Source of the DNA: Myxococcales bacterium
GTDB taxonomy: Bacteria; Myxococcota; Myxococcia; Myxococcales; Myxococcaceae
DNA: 11,121 nt
Direction of reading: 5' to 3'
NCBI GenBank assembly: GCA_003153055.1
Contig: PMBV01000337.1
Location: forward strand, 538-11,658
This document shows positions 7,411-11,121 of this stretch, in pieces. Within the stretch, counting starts at the first letter, position 1. Each line of letters starts with the position of its first letter. Both the position numbers and the translations under genes were made by a program. A model generated the notes under the pieces. That model did not search any database. It saw only the letters and a program-made list of their open reading frames with translations, and was not told the DNA's origin.

Positions 7411-7752
7411 ATGTCCAGAGCCAGAGTTTCCACGGCGAAGAGCGGATCGGCAGTCGACGGCGAAGGCGACCAGCGGCGCTCCCCCCGCCTCGGCGTGACG
7501 CTCAACGAGCTGTGCATCTCGCTCCTCGACCCCCGCAACGCCGCGATGTTCCTCGCCGACGAGGAGGCGTACCTGAGCCAGTGGGTGCTGACCGAGAAGG
7601 AGCTCGCGGCCTTGCGAGCCCGCGACTACCCACTTCTCATTTCTCAAGGAGCGAACATCTACCTGCTCGCCAAGCTGGGCGAGCTCGATGGGAATGGCAT
7701 CATCTTCGCCGAGCTCTACTCCGCGGTTCGTCGCGTCAAGCCGGCGCGCTGA
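7411..7752 (+). CDS. Small LigA-like protein (protocatechuate 4,5-dioxygenase alpha-subunit family)
   Basis: A predicted 113-residue protein. Residues ~31-105 match from memory the LigA family (Pfam PF07746), the small non-catalytic alpha subunit of protocatechuate 4,5-dioxygenase. The matching blocks are LNELCISLLDPRNAAMFLAD, EEAYLSQWVLTEKELAALRA, and RDYPLLISQGANIYLLAKLG ahead of ELDG. The first ~28 residues are basic and polar and look unconserved. The protein ends about eight residues after the domain, so there is little C-terminal tail. LigB, the iron-binding catalytic subunit, is not in the window, so ring cleavage is not supported. ATG 7411 is chosen because AGGAAGG lies at 7392-7398, about 12 bases upstream; ATG 7351 is a longer alternative. 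The 3' end overlaps the convergent GT39 gene by 37 bases. I do not assign a function. It may be a binding or leader-type domain rather than an enzyme subunit. Confidence 0.8.
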   Translation: MSRARVSTAKSGSAVDGEGDQRRSPRLGVTLNELCISLLDPRNAAMFLADEEAYLSQWVLTEKELAALRARDYPLLISQGANIYLLAKLGELDGNGIIFAELYSAVRRVKPAR

Positions 7753-9980
7753 GACGGCTCTCGGACCTCGAGATTCAGTGCACTGGAGTTCCCACCTGAG
7801 TCCACCCGGACCAGGACGAACTTGTTGTTCAACGTGGGCTCGATGGTCTCGAATGGTCGGGTGCCCAAGGCAGTTCGCAGCGCCCCCAGGCGGTCGTGCT
7901 CCACCAGGAGCCAGGTCCGGCTGGAGCGCTGGAGAAAGGCAGACAGTCGAGCGGCCGTGTCCTGCAGGGGAATCTGCACGACCTGGTTCTTCGAGTAGAA
8001 CGTCTCGCCTCTCCAGTTCATCAGGAACGCGGCGATGGGCTCGTTTGGACGGCTCAGGGTCGCGTACCTCCAGAAGAGGTCTCGCTGGGTCCAGTGGTGC
8101 GAGAGGTCGACCCAGAACGACCAACTGAACCACAGGGCGAAGGCGAGCGTGAGGCCCGAGACGGCTCCCGCGAGGGCCCGGCGACGGTCGAGAGTGACCA
8201 GGCCAGCGCCGAGGCCCAGCCCTCCGAGCATTCCCCACTTGAGGAGCTCTTTCACTGTCGCCGCCCCGAGCACCGGCCGGGTGACGAGGAAGTCGGGCCA
8301 TGGCCGGTCGTAGTTGAAGACGAAGAGGTCGGTGAAGCACTTGGGGCTCGTCCACAGGTCCTTGCCCACCAGCCAGAACAGCGGGACCCCGAGGAGCAGC
8401 CCCACCAGGTGCGCTCTCGGCCCGTGCGTCCACAGCTCGTCGACGAAGAGGGCGAGCAAGATGGCCATCGGCGGCAAGAGGGGAAAGACGTAGTGGTGGA
8501 ACTTGGTGGCCGAGTCACCGACCGAGAGCCAGGTGACGGCGAGCCACAGCGCGGCGATGCCGGCGATGGCGTCACGGGTGGAGCCTCCCCGGACCTTGGC
8601 GCGCGCCGCGACGGCCAAGGCGCCGGGCACCAGCACCACCCAGGGGAAGATGGCGTAGCCGCCCTGCTCGAGGAAGTAGGTGAAGCTTCCGCCGGGGGTC
8701 GTCGTGAAGACGCCCGAGAAGAAGCGGGCCAGGTGGTCGTGCACGATGAAGCGAAACCAGAACAGCTTTCCTTCGTCGTCGCGCCCGCTGAAGGTGAACA
8801 TCAGGTAGTACCAGGGGAATGCCAGCGCGAGGAACAGCGTCACCCCTCGGCCGATGCGTGCGCTCGAGAGCACGGCGCTCAGAGGTGGAGTTGGCGCAGG
8901 GGGTCTGCGCGCACCGACGGCGGTGGCCACGAGCCAGCCAACCAGCGCTCCCCAGGTGAGGCCGTGCCACTGAGCGGCGTCGAGGAGGTCGTTCCCCTGG
9001 CCAGGGAGGCCGCCGTCGAGCGAGGGGCCGGAGATGAAGGTGATGCCTCGCGCCTTGCCAACCTGCCAGGTGACCAGCCCAACCACGAGCCCGGCTGCCA
9101 GGCCCCAGCGAACTGGGTAAGCGAGGGCTGCCTTCATCCACTCGAGCTCGGCCTTGAGGTGCTGGCGCTCAGCGACGAAGAGGGCGAGGTAGCCGAGGAA
9201 GACCGTGGCCGGCACCAGGAACCCCAGCCAGCCCTTGGCCAGCGTGGCGACCGCGAAGGAGGCCCAGGCGCCGTACCACCACCTGGTTCGAGGGTGGGAG
9301 CCTTCGTCGAACAGCGCCACCATCGCACAGGAGACTCCGACGACGGTGGCGCTGACCAGCAGCGGGTCGGTGATGGCCTGTCGAGCCATGAGGAAGCACA
9401 GCGGCATCGTGGTGAGAATGAAGCCGGCGGCGAAGCCCACGCGCGGGCTCACTACGCGGCTCAAGGCCCAGGTCAGACACCCGACCGCGGCAATCGAAGA
9501 CATCGCGAAGGGGAGCCGGATACCCCACTCGGTCGCCAAGGGAAGCGCGCCGTCGAACTCGGTGAGACCACCCAGCTTCCACGGAACGGTGGCGCCCCGG
9601 GTCCACAGGGCCACCCCGAGGACCACGCCGCTCGTGGCCGTCGTGACCGCCCAGGGGAAGGAGCGGCGGCGCCAGAGGCCGTAGACGAACACGGCCAACG
9701 AAGTCATGAGTGTCACGGTGGCGTAGCGGGTCGCGAGGAGCATTCCCGCCGCGCCGAGCCACATGGTGAGCGCTGGCTTGGAGAAGAAGGAGGCTCGTTC
9801 CCAGTGGGGGTGGATGAAGTCGCCGCGGTCGATCATCTCGCGGGCGACCTCGGCGTAATGGGTCTCCCAGGGGTCCCACAGGCCCACCGAGCCCAGGTAC
9901 GGGAGGAAGACGAGCGAGGCGAGCACCAGGGCGGCGAACGTCGCCCGATGCGCCGCGGACCACGGCGGTGAATCGGTCAC
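7716..9980 (-). CDS. GT39 family (ArnT/PMT-like) membrane glycosyltransferase
   Basis: A 754-residue polytopic inner-membrane protein of the ArnT/protein-mannosyltransferase superfamily, which transfers a sugar from a polyprenyl-phosphate donor to lipid A or protein on the periplasmic side. After TM1 (~14-32) comes the signature first loop GLWDPWETHYAEVAREM with D36, E39 and E44, then DFIHPHWERASFFSKPALTMWL, the equivalent of the EKPPLLYWL region of ArnT. A later KFHHYVFPLLPPMAILLALF is also typical. It is longer than ArnT (~550 residues), with extra sequence in the middle around ARGITFISGPSLDGGLPGQG and a C-terminal soluble part of about 110 residues. The GTG start at 9980 has AGGAG at 9990-9986, five bases upstream. 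The gene lies 36 bases after the anti-sigma gene on the same strand, so it is probably co-transcribed with the ECF pair. The sugar and acceptor are unknown; the neighbouring GT2 fusion is a candidate donor supplier. Confidence 0.9.
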   Translation of the reverse strand: MTDSPPWSAAHRATFAALVLASLVFLPYLGSVGLWDPWETHYAEVAREMIDRGDFIHPHWERASFFSKPALTMWLGAAGMLLATRYATVTLMTSLAVFVYGLWRRRSFPWAVTTATSGVVLGVALWTRGATVPWKLGGLTEFDGALPLATEWGIRLPFAMSSIAAVGCLTWALSRVVSPRVGFAAGFILTTMPLCFLMARQAITDPLLVSATVVGVSCAMVALFDEGSHPRTRWWYGAWASFAVATLAKGWLGFLVPATVFLGYLALFVAERQHLKAELEWMKAALAYPVRWGLAAGLVVGLVTWQVGKARGITFISGPSLDGGLPGQGNDLLDAAQWHGLTWGALVGWLVATAVGARRPPAPTPPLSAVLSSARIGRGVTLFLALAFPWYYLMFTFSGRDDEGKLFWFRFIVHDHLARFFSGVFTTTPGGSFTYFLEQGGYAIFPWVVLVPGALAVAARAKVRGGSTRDAIAGIAALWLAVTWLSVGDSATKFHHYVFPLLPPMAILLALFVDELWTHGPRAHLVGLLLGVPLFWLVGKDLWTSPKCFTDLFVFNYDRPWPDFLVTRPVLGAATVKELLKWGMLGGLGLGAGLVTLDRRRALAGAVSGLTLAFALWFSWSFWVDLSHHWTQRDLFWRYATLSRPNEPIAAFLMNWRGETFYSKNQVVQIPLQDTAARLSAFLQRSSRTWLLVEHDRLGALRTALGTRPFETIEPTLNNKFVLVRVDSGGNSSALNLEVREPSQRAGLTRRTAE

Positions 9981-10016
9981 AGTGACTCCTGTACTGGGGA
10001 AGGGGAACGTCGACGC

Positions 10017-10409
10017 TCAGTCGCTGCCGAGCCGAGCGCCGCCGTCGACGAAACCCGCGCTCGTTTGGATTGAGCGGGGGGTGAGCTCGAGCGTGACGCC
10101 GTGGACGCCTTCGGGAGCCGACACAGCGGCCTCGAAGGCGGTGTTCATCGTCATGGGCCGGTGACTCGTCACCATTACGGCCATGGCCGCGGCCACCGCG
10201 ACGAAGGCGGCGAGCGGGGCAGTGGCTGGGCGGGGCTCGACGACCGCAAGCTCCAGCGCGATGCCCCGGCGGTTGAGCTCGCGTGTGGCCAAGCGTGCCA
10301 GCGACGTACGGCAGGTGGAGCAGGCGCTGACGTGGGCGACGAGGTCGGCCTCGAAGACGACGGAGGCGTCGACGTATTCCTTCAACGTGAAGAGGGAAGG
10401 GTGCCTCAT
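10017..10409 (-). CDS. Membrane-anchored zinc-finger anti-sigma factor
   Basis: A 130-residue predicted single-pass inner-membrane protein. The cytoplasmic N-terminus carries the ZAS-type motif H26-x3-C30-x2-C33 in AHVSACSTCR, used by zinc-binding anti-sigma factors to hold ECF sigma factors. One TM helix spans about residues 65-81 (PLAAFVAVAAAMAVMVT), leaving a periplasmic tail of about 48 residues that could sense envelope conditions. The ATG at 10409 overlaps the stop of the sigma gene as ATGA, and GGGGAGAG at 10424-10417 provides a ribosome site. That tight coupling to an ECF sigma gene is the strongest support for the call. It presumably releases the sigma factor on an envelope signal; the signal cannot be read from sequence. 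Confidence 0.88.
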   Translation of the reverse strand: MRHPSLFTLKEYVDASVVFEADLVAHVSACSTCRTSLARLATRELNRRGIALELAVVEPRPATAPLAAFVAVAAAMAVMVTSHRPMTMNTAFEAAVSAPEGVHGVTLELTPRSIQTSAGFVDGGARLGSD

Positions 10410-10930
10410 CGAGCTGCTCTCCCCAGGGCAGTTCGCAGCCGGGCTCTCACCTCGCAGAGCACCTGGCGGAACCGCTGGACCGAGATGCCCTCGCGCTGGG
10501 CGAGGTCGGAGTGCGGCACCTCGGGCCTCGACAGCACGGCCGCCAGCACCGAGCGGCCTCGGGGAGAGAGGTCTGCCAGGGCGAGCTGGGCCGTCTCGAG
10601 GGCCTGGCGATCCACCAGGCGATCCTCCGCCGAGGGTGCATCTGATGGAAGGTGCCCCGCCTCGTCGAGCTCGGCCGCCCGGTGCCGGGCCGAGCCTCGG
10701 GTTCGTCGGCGGTCACCGAGCAGGAAGAGGGCTTGGCGCATGGCGAGCCCGGGGAAGTCGAGCTCGGTCAGCTTCCCGGTGGCCCACTGCTCGAAGAGGC
10801 GAGCGAAGGACTCGTGCGCCAGCTCCTGGGCCTCGTCGAGGGGAGCGCCGCTGGCGAGGAGCCCCAGCACCACCACGTGGGTGTGGGTGCTGACACACTG
10901 CTTCCAGTCGATGCGGGTGGCCGTCATCAC
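10406..10930 (-). CDS. ECF-type RNA polymerase sigma factor
   Basis: A protein of about 174 residues with the two-domain layout of ECF sigma factors. Sigma region 2 is seen in LDEAQELAHESFARLFEQWA and FPGLAMRQALFLLGDRRRTR, which match the usual DAEDLVQETFLRLW and LRNLAIDRLRR patterns loosely. Region 4 is the helix-turn-helix near the C-terminus: LADLSPRGRSVLAAVLSRPE, SDLAQREGISVQRFRQVL and CEVRARLRTALG. The linker is rich in acidic residues. The GTG start at 10930 is followed directly by ATG 10927, and either could be used; the upstream GGTGA is only a weak ribosome site. The gene is coupled by ATGA to its anti-sigma factor and lies upstream of the GT39 gene, so it may control that glycosyltransferase and itself. 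The divergence of region 2 from the consensus suggests an unassigned ECF group. Confidence 0.88.
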   Translation of the reverse strand: MMTATRIDWKQCVSTHTHVVVLGLLASGAPLDEAQELAHESFARLFEQWATGKLTELDFPGLAMRQALFLLGDRRRTRGSARHRAAELDEAGHLPSDAPSAEDRLVDRQALETAQLALADLSPRGRSVLAAVLSRPEVPHSDLAQREGISVQRFRQVLCEVRARLRTALGRAAR

Positions 10931-11121
10931 GTCACCAAGAACGGAGGAGACACTGCAGCATATCGTCGGTCCTCGGGGTAGGCCTCGGGAGCCGCCGGAC
11001 CACTGGCCAGTCGTTCAGGGGCCGCTGTCATCGCATCCGCGGCCCGAGTTGGGTCTCTGAACCTCGGCAACGACCTCGAGGAGCGGCCACTCCCCAGCCC
11101 TGTCATCACGGAGTACTGATT
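10931..11121 (-). promoter_or_regulatory. Upstream region of the ECF sigma operon
   Basis: These 191 bases precede the sigma gene up to the window edge and are the only place for the operon promoter inside the window. I see no confident -35/-10 pair. A GAAC, typical of ECF-type -35 elements, occurs on the minus strand within CCTGAACGACTGG, but no CGTC-like -10 lies at the right distance. A TATGCT at about -45 from the start lacks a matching -35. No convincing gene is present. Confidence 0.3.

Noticed and set aside
7896..9971. Long plus-strand open frame opposite the GT39 gene (691 codons)
   Set aside because: Same charged low-complexity composition. The minus strand encodes a clear GT39 protein with recognisable motifs, so this is a shadow.
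10927..11109. 60-codon minus-strand ORF ending in a GTGA overlap with the sigma gene start
   Set aside because: The coupling-like overlap caught my eye, but there is no ribosome site and no recognisable protein. The composition is what random GC-rich sequence gives, so I treat the stretch as the sigma upstream region.
1..11121. Mobile elements, CRISPR arrays, tRNA or rRNA genes
   Set aside because: Reading through the window I found no transposase or integrase motif, no regularly spaced repeats, and no tRNA or rRNA-like segment. A tRNAscan or IS search would settle this; none could be run here.

Overview
The window is uniformly GC-rich, with strongly GC-biased third codon positions that create long antisense shadow ORFs. 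The gene families and coding style suggest a member of the Myxococcota (a deltaproteobacterial-type chromosome). That assignment is inference from composition and gene content, because there is no rRNA or other taxonomic marker. I saw no tRNA, rRNA, CRISPR array, insertion sequence or integrase, so this reads as chromosomal sequence.

Layout. (1) Positions 1-910, minus strand: the yjcH-actP acetate uptake pair, a DUF485 membrane protein followed by a sodium:solute symporter cut by the window edge. (2) Positions 983-2698, minus strand: a polytopic membrane protein with a GT-C-like architecture that I cannot assign to a named family. (3) Positions 2771-7752, plus strand: a compact five-gene run, divergent from (2). 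It encodes a split transketolase (N and C subunits), one long protein fusing an NAD-dependent sugar epimerase/dehydratase (SDR) to a GT2 polyprenyl-phosphate glycosyltransferase of the ArnC/GtrB/DPM type, a class I SAM methyltransferase, and a small orphan protein resembling LigA, the alpha subunit of protocatechuate 4,5-dioxygenase. (4) Positions 7716-10930, minus strand, convergent with (3): an apparent operon of an ECF sigma factor, its membrane-anchored zinc-finger anti-sigma factor, and a GT39 (ArnT/PMT-like) membrane glycosyltransferase.

How it may work together (inference). The middle block looks like a glycan-modification cassette. The transketolase pair and the SDR would make or remodel an unusual sugar. 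The fused GT2 domain would load it onto a polyprenyl phosphate at the inner membrane face. One or both flanking GT-C-type proteins could transfer it to an acceptor on the periplasmic side, and the methyltransferase could cap or decorate it. The logic parallels ArnA(SDR)-ArnC-ArnT, but the SDR and GT2 are fused, a split transketolase is added, and the GT39 enzyme sits behind an ECF sigma/anti-sigma pair. The LigA-like protein lacks its usual LigB catalytic partner and is the hardest piece to explain. The acetate uptake genes are probably an unrelated neighbour.
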